Below, piece by piece: positions 49,854 to 58,838 of a DNA stretch of 64,000 nucleotides (positions are counted from its first letter, which is position 1; every line of letters starts with the position of its first letter). Source of the DNA: a virus. The notes under the pieces were generated by a model. That model did not search any database. It saw nothing but the letters and a program-made list of their open reading frames with translations, and was not told the DNA's origin. The stretch is from IMG/VR virus record IMGVR_UViG_3300025913_000021, positions 85,261 to 149,260 of that record; one strand, 5' to 3'. Position numbers and translations under genes: made by a program.

Positions 49854-51236
49854 CTACGGCTTCGCGACCTCGCCGTAGCCGATCATGACGTTGCCCGCCG
49901 CGCTGGTGCCCGTGGCCGTGAAGCAGAGGCTCAGGAACAACTGGGCCGTCGTGTCCACGGTAGCGACGCCGCCGTTGACGATGGACTTCGGCACGATCGA
50001 GTCACCGAAGATGCCGATCTCGCCCAGGATCGAGCCCGACGCGCCGATCGCACGACAGGTGACGGTCGCCTCGATGCGCCAGTTCGCCGTGGAGGCCACC
50101 GCTGCGCTGGTGCCGGACAGCATCGAGGTATCCGCTGTCGTCCCAGCCGTGCCCGCACGGACGCGCGCCGTGATGGTGGGCGTCGTACCGGCCGTAAAGA
50201 CACCGGCCGCAGCCAGGCGCAGCACTGACCCGACCTTCAACGTGTTCGCCGGAACCGCCCACTGGATGCAGATGACCTCCGCCGTGGTGTAGGCCAGGTT
50301 CGCCACGCGTGAAGCGGGGGGCGACAGCACGAGGCCCGTGCCCGCATCGACGTAGTTCTTGGTCGCAGCGTCCTGAGCGGCAGCCGGGTCCACGAACTGG
50401 GTTCGGCCGCTGGGGTCGCGACGCACGATCGTGCCGGTGTTCTGAATGGCTTGCGACCACAGGGAGGACACCGTGTACCACTTGGTGTTGGCGGCACGAT
50501 AGACCAGTCGCATCGACTCCTGGGCGAACAGGGCGATCGACGAGGTGCCCGCCCCGATGTCGTGAGTGTCGGTGCCGCCCCGCACGATACTGACCGAGAG
50601 GGTCGGGTTGGTCGCAGCGTTGAACACCTCGACGACCGTTCCATCGGGCGGTGCCGTCGGGAGCGTGCAGTTGAAGCTGGACGAAGGTACGCATCGGTTG
50701 TAGGTGCCCGGCGTAGCCGTGAAAGCGCTCGTCTGGAGTACGACCGTGAGCGTGCGGCCATCTACATAGCCCTTGGTGGTGATGTGGTTCGTGCTGGTCG
50801 GCAGGGCGACCTCGGCGTTGCCGTTGCCATCGCGAGCCATGAGCGACGGCGTGCTGAACGTGTCGAGCGCCCAGTTCGGCCCCGAGAAGCCGGTAGCGAA
50901 AGTGCTTGCTCCCCAGGCGAAGCCGACCCACGCCGAATTTTGGTAGACGAACAGGACCGAGCTGTAGATGCCCAGCGTCCAGGTACTGCCTGCACTGACG
51001 CCGAGGAAGGTGCCGCTCACCTTCACGAGGTACGGCTGAATGTTCGATGTGTTGTCACTACGAGTGAGGAGCACGCAAGCGCCCGGCGACGGGGAAGTTG
51101 GCAGCGTGACCACGATGTCGGCGAGCTGAGCGCCGTTGTTGACCTCATACGCATAACCGACCTGGGCGGTGAATGAGCTGAACTGGACACCGCCGTCCTC
51201 GAACGCCATCCCAGCCGGGGGACCGATGTTGGGCAC
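49854..51236 (-). CDS. Fibre protein with repeated head-fibre module
   Basis: 460 residues; GTG 51236 follows GAGGAGTAACG. Two modules of the type RDxxGRxQFxDPAAAQDAATKNYVD (around residues 135-160 and 275-305) are seen, the same as in the next gene. The rest is beta-rich. Location between the neck and capsid genes points to a head fibre or decoration, but a tail fibre is also possible. Confidence 0.65.
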   Translation of the reverse strand: MPNIGPPAGMAFEDGGVQFSSFTAQVGYAYEVNNGAQLADIVVTLPTSPSPGACVLLTRSDNTSNIQPYLVKVSGTFLGVSAGSTWTLGIYSSVLFVYQNSAWVGFAWGASTFATGFSGPNWALDTFSTPSLMARDGNGNAEVALPTSTNHITTKGYVDGRTLTVVLQTSAFTATPGTYNRCVPSSSFNCTLPTAPPDGTVVEVFNAATNPTLSVSIVRGGTDTHDIGAGTSSIALFAQESMRLVYRAANTKWYTVSSLWSQAIQNTGTIVRRDPSGRTQFVDPAAAQDAATKNYVDAGTGLVLSPPASRVANLAYTTAEVICIQWAVPANTLKVGSVLRLAAAGVFTAGTTPTITARVRAGTAGTTADTSMLSGTSAAVASTANWRIEATVTCRAIGASGSILGEIGIFGDSIVPKSIVNGGVATVDTTAQLFLSLCFTATGTSAAGNVMIGYGEVAKP

Positions 51237-51245
51237 CGTTACTCC

Positions 51246-53087
51246 TCAGTTCGCGGCGATGTAGGAGCCGCCGCACGAGACCGACGAGCCCGCCGTGACG
51301 TTGGCGTGGCCCGGCGGAAACGCCGTGATCTGAATGATTCCGCTGCTCGTGATGATGAATGCGGCGATGTCTCCAGTCGCGCCCGACGCGAGCGCAGTGT
51401 TCATCGACGGAACGAAGCGCGTGTCGGTGATCGTCGCCAGTGACGTGTTCGTGATGTTGCCGCTCGTCCCGACGGTGATCGCCGGAGTGGTCAAGACCGC
51501 GTAGATCTGAACCAACTTCCCGATGCGACGCAGCGTGTAGGAGCTGACGCCAGCACCGCTGGCCGCCGACAGTGCACCCGACGTGATCGTGCCCGTGTCG
51601 TCGTAGATCCGCTTCCAGCTCCGCCACCCGCCCGAGGACGACCACTGGCGCATCCACTGTTCGGGAACGTCGCTAGTGGAAAGCCGGTAGACGACCTGGA
51701 CGAGCGAGGTGTCACCACTGGCCCCCTGGTACACCGTGCCGACGTAGGTCGCCGTCGCAGGCCCATTGCTGGCGCTCGCGCCGTAGTAGTCACCCGGCGC
51801 ATTGGCCGAGTTCCAGTCGGTGATCACGGTCGGAGCGACGGAAGCGACCGCTGGGGATACCTCGTAGACCGACTCGACGTAGGCGTTCGTGCCGTCGCCG
51901 ATGAACACCGCCGAGGTGTCCTGGCCCGTGATCACCGCGCTGGCATCGCCGTCGATGGTGCCGCTGGCCGGGACGACGGTGACCGCGTTGGTCGAGCTGT
52001 CGATCTTCTTGACCGTGACCTGCGTTCCGGCCGTGATCGGGATCGTGACCGTGATCGCACCGCTGGCGGCGTTGGCCAGCACGATGTCGCGGTTGACGGC
52101 CGTGTAGTTCGCGGTGATGCTGCGGACCACGCCATCGACGTAGTTCTTCGTGGCCGCATCCTGAGCAGCAGCCGGGTCGGTGAACTGCGAGCGGCCCGAG
52201 GAGTCGCGCGCAACGATCGACGGTGGCAGCGCGTTGGAGGCGGTCGGTCCGAGCATCCCGGACAGGTTGTTGATCACCTGGCCGATCTGGTGCCAGGTCG
52301 TCGTGCTGTTGCGATAGATCAGCGCAAGGCCCATGCCCGGCTTGAGCGTGAACGGGCTCGCTCCAGCGAGAGTGTTCGTCCCGCCCGGCTGGATGGTGAC
52401 GGCGTTGCTGAACGCAGAGTCGATCCGCGTCAGCTCGATGATCGTGCGGTTTGTCGGACTCGTCGGCAAGGTGAGCGTCATTGCGCCACTGGTGGCGTCC
52501 ACGAGATAGGTGGTGTCGGCCGACAGCGTGCCGGAACCGACGACGGCCGCGAAGCTGTGCGGTGCAACCAGGGCATCCACGTAGGTCTTGTTGGCGGCAT
52601 GCCCACCGGCCGTGGCCGTACCGACCTGGAGGTTCGCGTTGCCGTCACGCTGGGCGATGGCACCGCCGACCGCGCTCGAACTCGCGCGCGGGGTGAGTCC
52701 GCTGATGCCACCAATGATCGGGATCGCGTACCAGACGGTGCCGATGTAGATGAACATGACGCCGCCTGCGCCACGGTAGAGCTGCCAGACGCCGCCCGTC
52801 GATTCGGCCAGGGTGTCCGAACCGCCTGGCGAGACGTTGACGAGGTTGGTCGTGCTGTCCGTGCGCCACAGCATGATCTGCGTGCCGAGGGCGGGCGTCG
52901 TCGGCAACGTGAGCGCGATACTCGCACTCGTGGCATCGACCGTGTAGAAGGTGTTCGCCGCGAGAGTGGCCGCGCCCGTCAGGTTCGAGCCGTTGGCCAG
53001 GAGCTTCTGAGCGACCGAATCGACGTACCCCTTGGTGGCAGCGTCCTGGGATGCCGATTCCGCCGCGCCTAGCTGCTTGCGTGCCAT
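51246..53087 (-). CDS. Fibre protein, modules plus pyocin-knob-like end
   Basis: 613 residues. Starts with ESASQDAATKGYVDS and repeats the module around residues 150-175 (ANKTYVDA) and 305-330 (AAQDAATKNYVDG). Near the C-terminus, a segment with WNSANAPGDYYGASASNGP and WMRQWSSSGGWRSWKRIYD resembles the pyocin knob domain of fibres. Likely a surface fibre for attachment. Confidence 0.68.
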   Translation of the reverse strand: MARKQLGAAESASQDAATKGYVDSVAQKLLANGSNLTGAATLAANTFYTVDATSASIALTLPTTPALGTQIMLWRTDSTTNLVNVSPGGSDTLAESTGGVWQLYRGAGGVMFIYIGTVWYAIPIIGGISGLTPRASSSAVGGAIAQRDGNANLQVGTATAGGHAANKTYVDALVAPHSFAAVVGSGTLSADTTYLVDATSGAMTLTLPTSPTNRTIIELTRIDSAFSNAVTIQPGGTNTLAGASPFTLKPGMGLALIYRNSTTTWHQIGQVINNLSGMLGPTASNALPPSIVARDSSGRSQFTDPAAAQDAATKNYVDGVVRSITANYTAVNRDIVLANAASGAITVTIPITAGTQVTVKKIDSSTNAVTVVPASGTIDGDASAVITGQDTSAVFIGDGTNAYVESVYEVSPAVASVAPTVITDWNSANAPGDYYGASASNGPATATYVGTVYQGASGDTSLVQVVYRLSTSDVPEQWMRQWSSSGGWRSWKRIYDDTGTITSGALSAASGAGVSSYTLRRIGKLVQIYAVLTTPAITVGTSGNITNTSLATITDTRFVPSMNTALASGATGDIAAFIITSSGIIQITAFPPGHANVTAGSSVSCGGSYIAAN

Positions 53088-53090
53088 CCG

Positions 53091-53912
53091 CTAGGCATGC
53101 ACGACCACGCGGTACGCACCGGACGCCGGGGCGGCGGCGAAGTTCAGCGTGATCGTGGTGGTCGAGGTGTGCACCACGTCCGTCTCGACCTCGTTGAAGG
53201 CGGTCGCGTCGTACAGCGCGACCACCACGTCCCGAGTGTTCAGGTTGTGGGTGACGACGATGGCCGTCGAGGAGCCGTCACCGATCGCCGCCGCGTACTT
53301 CTTGACGACGATCGTCGAGTCCACGTAGAGGCCGGTGCCGTCCACGACCAGGCCGGAGCTGCTGGCCAGCTTGATCGAGAAGGTGCCCGAGGACAGGTTC
53401 AGGCCGTTGCCGTTGGTGTAGGTGTTGCTGCCGCCGAAGGCCGCGAAGGTCAGCGCGGTGGTGCCGACGGTGATCGGGTCGTCGGTGGTGAGCACGTACG
53501 CCGTGTCGGCGTTGACGGTGCCCTTCTCGACGTAGACCGCCATGCCGCCGTTGAGCGTCTGCACGCCGTCGGCGCTGCCCGCCGCATCGGTGGCGTCGTT
53601 CGCCCGGCTGGCCGCACCGCTGGCCGGGACGACGTAGATGCCGTTCTCCGAGGCGGTGGTCTGGTTCTTGAGTAGCACCCGCTGCCCGGTGGCCAGCGTG
53701 ACGCCATCGAGGGTCTGGCCGTTGGCCAGGCCCGAGGCGATGGTGACGTTCGCCGTCGAGGCAGCGATGACCGCCTGCTTCCAGCTCAGACCCCGGACGT
53801 ACGCCTGGAGCTGCTGGAGAGTGACGGCATCGGTCGCCGACGTGCCGTCAGCCAGGTTGATGATCTTCTGGTTCTTGTTGTCGATACCAGAGAGGAACTG
53901 CTTAGCGGCCAT
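53091..53912 (-). CDS. Fibre protein with WKQAV repeat
   Basis: 273 residues, beginning SGIDNKNQKIINLADGTSATD, then VRGLSWKQAVIAASTAN and TLDGVTLATGQRVLLKNQT. This pattern is frequent in phage fibres/decorations. The N-terminal motif parallels the module of the two downstream fibre genes. A 19-nt identical leader occurs at 54722-54740. Confidence 0.68.
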   Translation of the reverse strand: MAAKQFLSGIDNKNQKIINLADGTSATDAVTLQQLQAYVRGLSWKQAVIAASTANVTIASGLANGQTLDGVTLATGQRVLLKNQTTASENGIYVVPASGAASRANDATDAAGSADGVQTLNGGMAVYVEKGTVNADTAYVLTTDDPITVGTTALTFAAFGGSNTYTNGNGLNLSSGTFSIKLASSSGLVVDGTGLYVDSTIVVKKYAAAIGDGSSTAIVVTHNLNTRDVVVALYDATAFNEVETDVVHTSTTTITLNFAAAPASGAYRVVVHA

Positions 53913-53933
53913 GCCTTCTTCGTCGGCCGAGAT

Positions 53934-54332
53934 CTAGCTCAGAATGACCGTGCCCGTGAACGGAGTTGGGAACTCGATGTAGACCGTATGGAGGTCGGGG
54001 TACTCGACCTCCGTCTCGACCTCGTTGCCGAACTCGTCGATCAGCCGGACGGCCGGGTAGTACGGCAGGTCGTGAGGCTGCGACCAGGAACTGACGGCCG
54101 TCAGAACGTAGCTGATGGCGAAGGCCGTGCCCGGCGGACCCTGGAGACCACGCGGTCCGACGATCCCAAGCTCCTGGACATCGACACGCTGCTGGCTCTG
54201 GGTCTGGACGTTGGTGGCGACCGGCGTGCTGACCGTGACCTGGTTCGGAGCCTGCGTGCTGACGACGACCTGCTGCACCGGCCCCTGCTGGACGGTGACG
54301 TTCGGGCCCTCCTGCGTCTGGACCTCGGTCAC
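53934..54332 (-). CDS. Collagen-like fibre protein, 132 aa
   Basis: GTG 54332 is in a GTGA overlap. A Gln/Val/Thr-rich N-terminus is followed by a short collagen-like triplet run (GPRGLQGPPG, about 60-69) and a beta-rich C-terminal domain (HDLPYYPAVRLIDEFGNEV). Likely a trimeric fibre stalk with a small head. Confidence 0.68.
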   Translation of the reverse strand: MTEVQTQEGPNVTVQQGPVQQVVVSTQAPNQVTVSTPVATNVQTQSQQRVDVQELGIVGPRGLQGPPGTAFAISYVLTAVSSWSQPHDLPYYPAVRLIDEFGNEVETEVEYPDLHTVYIEFPTPFTGTVILS

Positions 54333-54724
54333 GTATTCACCGAGGCCGACTGGGAGATGTTCATCGCGCCGTAGACCAGCCGGTACGCCTCGGTCGGGTC
54401 GTCCGTCTTGATCACGAACACGTCGTAGAAGCCGCCCTTCTTGAAGCCAGCCGTGGTCAGCGCCGAGACCTTCACGTCGATCACGCCGATCAGTCCCTCG
54501 GGCTCCAGCGTCATCGAACCGTCGGTGCCCGTCACGTCCGAGGCGAGGTTGGCCATCAGTACACCCGCCCCGCCGCGCTTCGAGCGGATCTGCATGTGCG
54601 CACGCCAGCCGGTCAGTGGGATCGGCTGCGGCGTGGCCTGATCGTCGTTCCAGGTGATCCGCATCTTGTACGTCGCGCCCTGGATGACGGTGATGTCCTC
54701 GGAGACGGGCCCGGGCGTGGTCAT
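54329..54724 (-). CDS. Structural protein, 131 aa
   Basis: ATG 54724 lies in the leader motif shared with 53912. The sequence is beta-rich (TYKMRITWNDDQATPQPIPL, LEPEGLIGVIDVKVSALTTAGF) and typical of a small baseplate or fibre-associated protein. No known domain. Confidence 0.65.
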   Translation of the reverse strand: MTTPGPVSEDITVIQGATYKMRITWNDDQATPQPIPLTGWRAHMQIRSKRGGAGVLMANLASDVTGTDGSMTLEPEGLIGVIDVKVSALTTAGFKKGGFYDVFVIKTDDPTEAYRLVYGAMNISQSASVNT

Positions 54725-54756
54725 GCCTTCTTCGTCGGCCGCTGAACCGTTCCGAT

Positions 54757-55461
54757 TCAGAAGCCGACGCGCTCGTCGATGACGCCCAGCATCCCCGGGC
54801 TCATCACGTGCTTGGCCTTCACGTCGAGGTTGATGGCCATCTGGAGCCCGCGCTCCCACGCGTTCTTGGCCCAGCCGATGTCCTCGCCCTGCCGGTGCAC
54901 GGCGTAATCGACGCCCCGGACCATCTCCGGTGACATGAGGACGGCCCCGAACACCGCATACGCCCTATGGACGCCCGTCCAAATCTGGCTCAGCCTCCAG
55001 CGGTTGCCGGTGAGATCGAAGGCGTTCGGGCACTGACCGGTCGGCGTCATGTGCGTCAGCGGGGCGACCGCCTGGTAATGGACGCCGAGCGTGTCCACAA
55101 GGTTCTCCACGGCTGTGGACGGCAGCAGGATGTCCGTGTCGAGGCTCAGGTAGAGGCACGGCGGCTGCTCGCGCACGAACTCCAGCAGCCGATTGCGCAG
55201 CCGGACCATCGTGGCGTAGCGGTCCTCGTTCCAGCGCCGGTCGGGCCGGTGGTCATCTGACTCATCGGTCAGAACCGATACCCGGCCGAATCCGTGCTCG
55301 GCCTGTGCACCCTGGATGATCTCCAAGGTGTCGTCCGTGGAGTGGCCGTAGTTCAGCACGACGTGCAGCCGCTGCGGCTCGATCGTCTGCTTGCCTAGGT
55401 GCTCGAACCAGTCTCTGAGGATCCACCCGCGCTGGTGGACCGGTGCCCCAACGACGATCAT
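54757..55461 (-). CDS. GT-A glycosyltransferase
   Basis: 234 residues. N-terminal VVGAPVHQRGWILRDW, then YLSLDTDILL with a DxD (about 104-113), and a C-terminal LDVKAKHVMSPGMLGV. Fits the nucleotide-sugar-dependent GT-A fold. Acceptor unknown; the neighbouring fibre genes suggest virion glycosylation. Confidence 0.75.
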   Translation of the reverse strand: MIVVGAPVHQRGWILRDWFEHLGKQTIEPQRLHVVLNYGHSTDDTLEIIQGAQAEHGFGRVSVLTDESDDHRPDRRWNEDRYATMVRLRNRLLEFVREQPPCLYLSLDTDILLPSTAVENLVDTLGVHYQAVAPLTHMTPTGQCPNAFDLTGNRWRLSQIWTGVHRAYAVFGAVLMSPEMVRGVDYAVHRQGEDIGWAKNAWERGLQMAINLDVKAKHVMSPGMLGVIDERVGF

Positions 55462-56162
55462 GACAGCCCTGCGTACCTCTCCAGTCTCGGCTGCTGGATG
55501 ATCGAGGCGATGTGCCGGTCGTTGTGGCCGTGCCCGCCGAGCCGCTCGCTGTAGAGCGCGTGCTTGCGCTGCCGATCGGCGATGCGCAGGTACCCCCAGT
55601 GCAGCAGGTGCGCCTCGTTCTGCGGGAACCAGTCGCCGCGATGGACCGCCGCCTGGACGTAGGTGGGCTCGGAGCCGCAGGCCATCTCCTTGTCGGCGAT
55701 GCGCGCACCCTCCTGCCAGCGGAACAGACGCGTGGCCGAAGTGCCGAACCAGAAGCCATCGGTGCGGTACTGGTCGGGGCTCCAGAACTCGTAGAGCGGC
55801 AGTCCGATCGCCACGTCGTTCGGTCGGACCCGCTCGGTCGCCCGGACCAGCTTCTCGGCGTCGTTGATCGTCTCGTCGGCGTCCAGGCTGAGCACCCAGT
55901 CACCCGGCTCGACCCACTGCGCCACGTAGTTGAGGTGCCGCTGCCGCGCCTGGCCCTCGTTCTTCCAGAACAACGGCTCGTCGGTGCGCTGCACGCGCCG
56001 GGTCCAGCGCTTGCAGATCTCCACCGTGTCGTCGTCGCTGGCGTCGTCGGTGACGATGATCGACCCGCCCGCGAGGTTCTGGATCTGCCACGCGGTGCGC
56101 AGCGCGTTCTCCAGGTAACGGCCGGACTCGTTACGCACCATCATGATCGTATGGATGGTCAT
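55458..56162 (-). CDS. Glycosyltransferase family 2
   Basis: 234 residues from ATG 56162. MVRNESGRYLENAL at the start, DDASDDDT (about 40-47) and LSLDADETIND (about 90-100) are GT2 hallmarks. Likely transfers a sugar to a fibre, capsid or polysaccharide. TGATG overlap with the methyltransferase. Confidence 0.8.
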   Translation of the reverse strand: MTIHTIMMVRNESGRYLENALRTAWQIQNLAGGSIIVTDDASDDDTVEICKRWTRRVQRTDEPLFWKNEGQARQRHLNYVAQWVEPGDWVLSLDADETINDAEKLVRATERVRPNDVAIGLPLYEFWSPDQYRTDGFWFGTSATRLFRWQEGARIADKEMACGSEPTYVQAAVHRGDWFPQNEAHLLHWGYLRIADRQRKHALYSERLGGHGHNDRHIASIIQQPRLERYAGLS

Positions 56163-56776
56163 CGCTTCGCCCTTGCTACGAAGATCCCGTTGTGATTCCG
56201 GAACATGCGGTAGCGACGGAAGTCGCGCACCCGCTCCTCCTCCAGGAAGAACCCGGCCTCCATCAGTCGATGGCCCCACCACTGCCGCGACTTGATCGTC
56301 ACGTGCGTCGGGTCGGACTCCCAGCCCGGCACGCTGTCCAGGCAGATGCTCAACAGCAGCGTGCCTCCTGGCCGAGCCATCGCCAGGCGCAGGTTCTCCA
56401 GCGCCACGCCGACGTGCTCCTCCGGGATGTGCTCCATCGTCTCGAAGCACGTCACCAACTGGAACACGAGCCCCGGCTTGCCGACCATGCTGTTCGGCAC
56501 GGTGAGGTCGATGAAGTTCACGAAGGGCTTGATGATGCTCGGCGCGAGCCCGAGCGCGTAGTCCGAGTAGTCGAGTCCGAAGGTCTCCACGCCGCGTCGC
56601 CGCATGTGGTGCACGAGGTAGCCCGCTGCGCAGCCCACGTCGAGCATCCGCGCTGGTTGCAGCTCCTCGACCAGGATGTGCGCCAAGTCCTCCCAGATCG
56701 GCGAGTCGCGGTAGCCTGCCCCACCGTCGAGCGACTCCCAGTAGTCCTCGCCGTAGTCGAGATCCTCGGTCCTCAC
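56159..56776 (-). CDS. SAM-dependent methyltransferase, class I
   Basis: 205 residues from GTG 56776 (GTGA overlap). ILVEELQPARMLDVGCAAGYL (about 36-56) is motif I of class I methyltransferases, with LVTCFETMEHI as post-motif. Sits between two glycosyltransferases and probably methylates the same glycan. Confidence 0.8.
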   Translation of the reverse strand: MRTEDLDYGEDYWESLDGGAGYRDSPIWEDLAHILVEELQPARMLDVGCAAGYLVHHMRRRGVETFGLDYSDYALGLAPSIIKPFVNFIDLTVPNSMVGKPGLVFQLVTCFETMEHIPEEHVGVALENLRLAMARPGGTLLLSICLDSVPGWESDPTHVTIKSRQWWGHRLMEAGFFLEEERVRDFRRYRMFRNHNGIFVARAKR

Positions 56777-57591
56777 TCGACCTCCCCGGCCATGTCGATG
56801 CCGCACATGATGCAGGCCCTGGCGAACTGCGCCTGCGGTACGAGGAAGGACTGCGAGCCCGGCTTCGAGCTGCGATGCCACTCGTGGATCATGGCGACGC
56901 TGCCCATGTAGACGACGCGCCACCCGTGCTGGCGCGCGTGGTAGGAGCAGAACGTCTCCTCGAAGAAGTGCTTGGTCGGCAGGAACGCACCGGTCGCTTC
57001 GACCTCGCACGCGGCCTTCGCAGCGCGCTGGTAGTCAGCGCACTCGGTCAGCTCCAGCCACATCTTCGTGCGCACGAAGTACGTCGCGCCGGAGACGGTG
57101 TTGACCTCCAGGGCGTCCTTGTACTGACCGAGGTCCGGCTCCATCCAGCCGCGATGGTGGTTCCTCGGCTCGGCGTCCGTGGTGACGATTCCGGCGTGCG
57201 TCAGTTTCCCGTTGCTGGTCCGCGTCCTGGGACCGATCACGCCGATGTCGGGGAACGTCTCGAAGGCGTCGATGATCTGTTGGATCTTCTCGCCCTCGAT
57301 GAACTGCACGTCGCAGTTGAGGATCGCCGCGTACGGCGCGGGGTGCGCCCAGAAGCTCATGCCCTGGTTCACCGCACGGGCGTAGCCCACGTTCTCGGTG
57401 TTGGTGATGATGTGCGCGTCGTCCGGGATGTTCTTGCGGATCGCGTCGAGCGTCGCCATGCCGGGCGAGTAGTTCTCGATGACCAGGAGCCGGTAGGGCA
57501 CGTCCAGATGCGCCAGGCTCCGGAGGAACGCAGCCGTCTCCTCCGGAGCCTCGTACGCGACCGCCACCAGATCCAGCAGCGGCGCGCCCAC
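56773..57591 (-). CDS. Glycosyltransferase family 2 (rhamnosyl-type)
   Basis: 272 residues; GTG directly follows the upstream TAG. VENYSPGMATLDAI, NVGYARAVNQGM (about 68-79) and NCDVQF with a metal-binding Asp follow the order of GT2 rhamnosyltransferases (NxGYAxAxNxG). Forms a three-gene glycosyltransferase/methyltransferase set with the genes downstream. Confidence 0.8.
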   Translation of the reverse strand: MGAPLLDLVAVAYEAPEETAAFLRSLAHLDVPYRLLVIENYSPGMATLDAIRKNIPDDAHIITNTENVGYARAVNQGMSFWAHPAPYAAILNCDVQFIEGEKIQQIIDAFETFPDIGVIGPRTRTSNGKLTHAGIVTTDAEPRNHHRGWMEPDLGQYKDALEVNTVSGATYFVRTKMWLELTECADYQRAAKAACEVEATGAFLPTKHFFEETFCSYHARQHGWRVVYMGSVAMIHEWHRSSKPGSQSFLVPQAQFARACIMCGIDMAGEVE

Positions 57592-58203
57592 CTACGACGC
57601 CGCTTGGGTGTGCGAGGTCGCCTTGATCGCCGAGCGCGCACTGCGCGCCGGGTTGCCACCGCCGACCGGCTCACCGCTGCCGATCGAGTCGATCTGCTTC
57701 TGGATCTCGGGGTCCTTGTGCGTGACCCGCTTGCCGATGTTGCTGAACTTCTCGTGGCGGCGCTCCAGCTCGCGGTAGCGCTTGAGCGAGAGGTTCGAGT
57801 TCTCGGCCAGTTCGAGCATCCGACCGAGCGTGGCCGGGGAGTCGATCACGGCCATGTACTCGTCCCAGGCCACGTCCGAGGCCGTGAACAGCCGGTTGAT
57901 GTCGGCGTCGCTCATGGCGTTCGGGTTGGACTCGATGTTCACCCCCTCCGGCACGGTGATCGGCCGGAAGGTGCCGTTCTTGAAGGGGTTGTTGCGCGGA
58001 TCGAGGCACCGCTCCTCGGTGATCATCCGCTCGTACGTGGAGAGCCGGAAGGTGCGTCGCCCGGTGATCTGGACGTGCACCTCGTCCCCGCGCCGGTTCT
58101 CCTGGATGACGTACGTCGTCCCCGCGCCGACGTTCTCCCACGTCTCGATGAAGGTCTTTTCCTCGGCGGTGATGGAACCGTGCAGCTCCAGTGGACTAAC
58201 CAT
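57592..58203 (-). CDS. Structural-region protein, 203 aa
   Basis: ATG 58203 follows GGAGAGAGAAGC. The N-terminal half is beta-rich (VISQEN-like ENRRGDEVHVQITGRRTFRLS), the C-terminal is charged helical (RYRELERRHEKFSNIGKR). No family recognised. The first gene after the minus-strand promoter at 58284-58255. Confidence 0.65.
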   Translation of the reverse strand: MVSPLELHGSITAEEKTFIETWENVGAGTTYVIQENRRGDEVHVQITGRRTFRLSTYERMITEERCLDPRNNPFKNGTFRPITVPEGVNIESNPNAMSDADINRLFTASDVAWDEYMAVIDSPATLGRMLELAENSNLSLKRYRELERRHEKFSNIGKRVTHKDPEIQKQIDSIGSGEPVGGGNPARSARSAIKATSHTQAAS

Positions 58204-58254
58204 GCTTCTCTCTCCCAGGTCCATGAGCGCGGTCGAGGCGCTTCGGCTGTTCGG

Positions 58255-58284
58255 ACTATAGACGTTCGTTCGTTAGGTGCGGAA
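58255..58284 (-). promoter_or_regulatory. Leftward promoter with TATAGT box
   Basis: TTCCGC (58284-58279), 18-nt spacer, TATAGT (58260-58255) on the minus strand, upstream of the gene starting at 58203. Confidence 0.5.
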
Positions 58285-58593
58285 CCTATGCAGCAAGCCG
58301 CCTGAGCCGCTGGACGGGTCCACGGGACGATCTTCCCCATCGAGACGACCGTCGAGCCGCCGCCTATGCAGCAGCTCCTCCAGGCACTCACTGGTGCAGG
58401 TCACCACGAACGGAGTGCCTTGCTCCTCGGCCGCTTCGCGAGCGCCGGGCGGGTAGAACACGAAGTCCCCGCAGGCGTTGGCGCACCAATCGACATCCCA
58501 GTCATCGGGCACGCCAACGCGCTTGCGGGACTCCTCGATCGCCTCATCGCTGACACCGAACAGCTTCGCCACGATGGTGAACATACGGCTCAC
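58273..58593 (-). CDS. Hypothetical protein, 106 aa
   Basis: GTG 58593 overlaps the upstream stop (GTGA). Includes VDWCANACGDFVF and VTCTSECLEELL, so four Cys that may form a disulfide or zinc site. No family recognised. The end overlaps the promoter for the next unit. Confidence 0.6.
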   Translation of the reverse strand: MSRMFTIVAKLFGVSDEAIEESRKRVGVPDDWDVDWCANACGDFVFYPPGAREAAEEQGTPFVVTCTSECLEELLHRRRLDGRLDGEDRPVDPSSGSGGLLHRFRT

Positions 58594-58835
58594 CAGTTGG
58601 ACAGGTCCAGCTCACGCATCGACTCGACGGCATCGCGTAGCTCGCCCTGGTGATGCAAGCCCACGTGAAGGAGGGCTCGCATCACCAGGCGCGGCTCAGT
58701 CCCCAGCCGCGCGGCAAGATCTCCGACGACCTGCGTCCCCAGCAACGAGAGCCGAGGGGTCATCACGAGGATCTTGCCGTCATGCTCGTGAGCAGGGCCG
58801 GGCACGATCGGGAGGCGGGTCACGGTAGAAGTCAT
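58590..58835 (-). CDS. Hypothetical protein, 81 aa
   Basis: The sequence includes a helical segment (LGTQVVGDLAARLG, LVMRALLHVGLHH) and looks like a small globular protein. ATG 58835, 3 nt after the upstream stop. No domain found. Confidence 0.6.
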   Translation of the reverse strand: MTSTVTRLPIVPGPAHEHDGKILVMTPRLSLLGTQVVGDLAARLGTEPRLVMRALLHVGLHHQGELRDAVESMRELDLSNW

Positions 58836-58838
58836 GAC

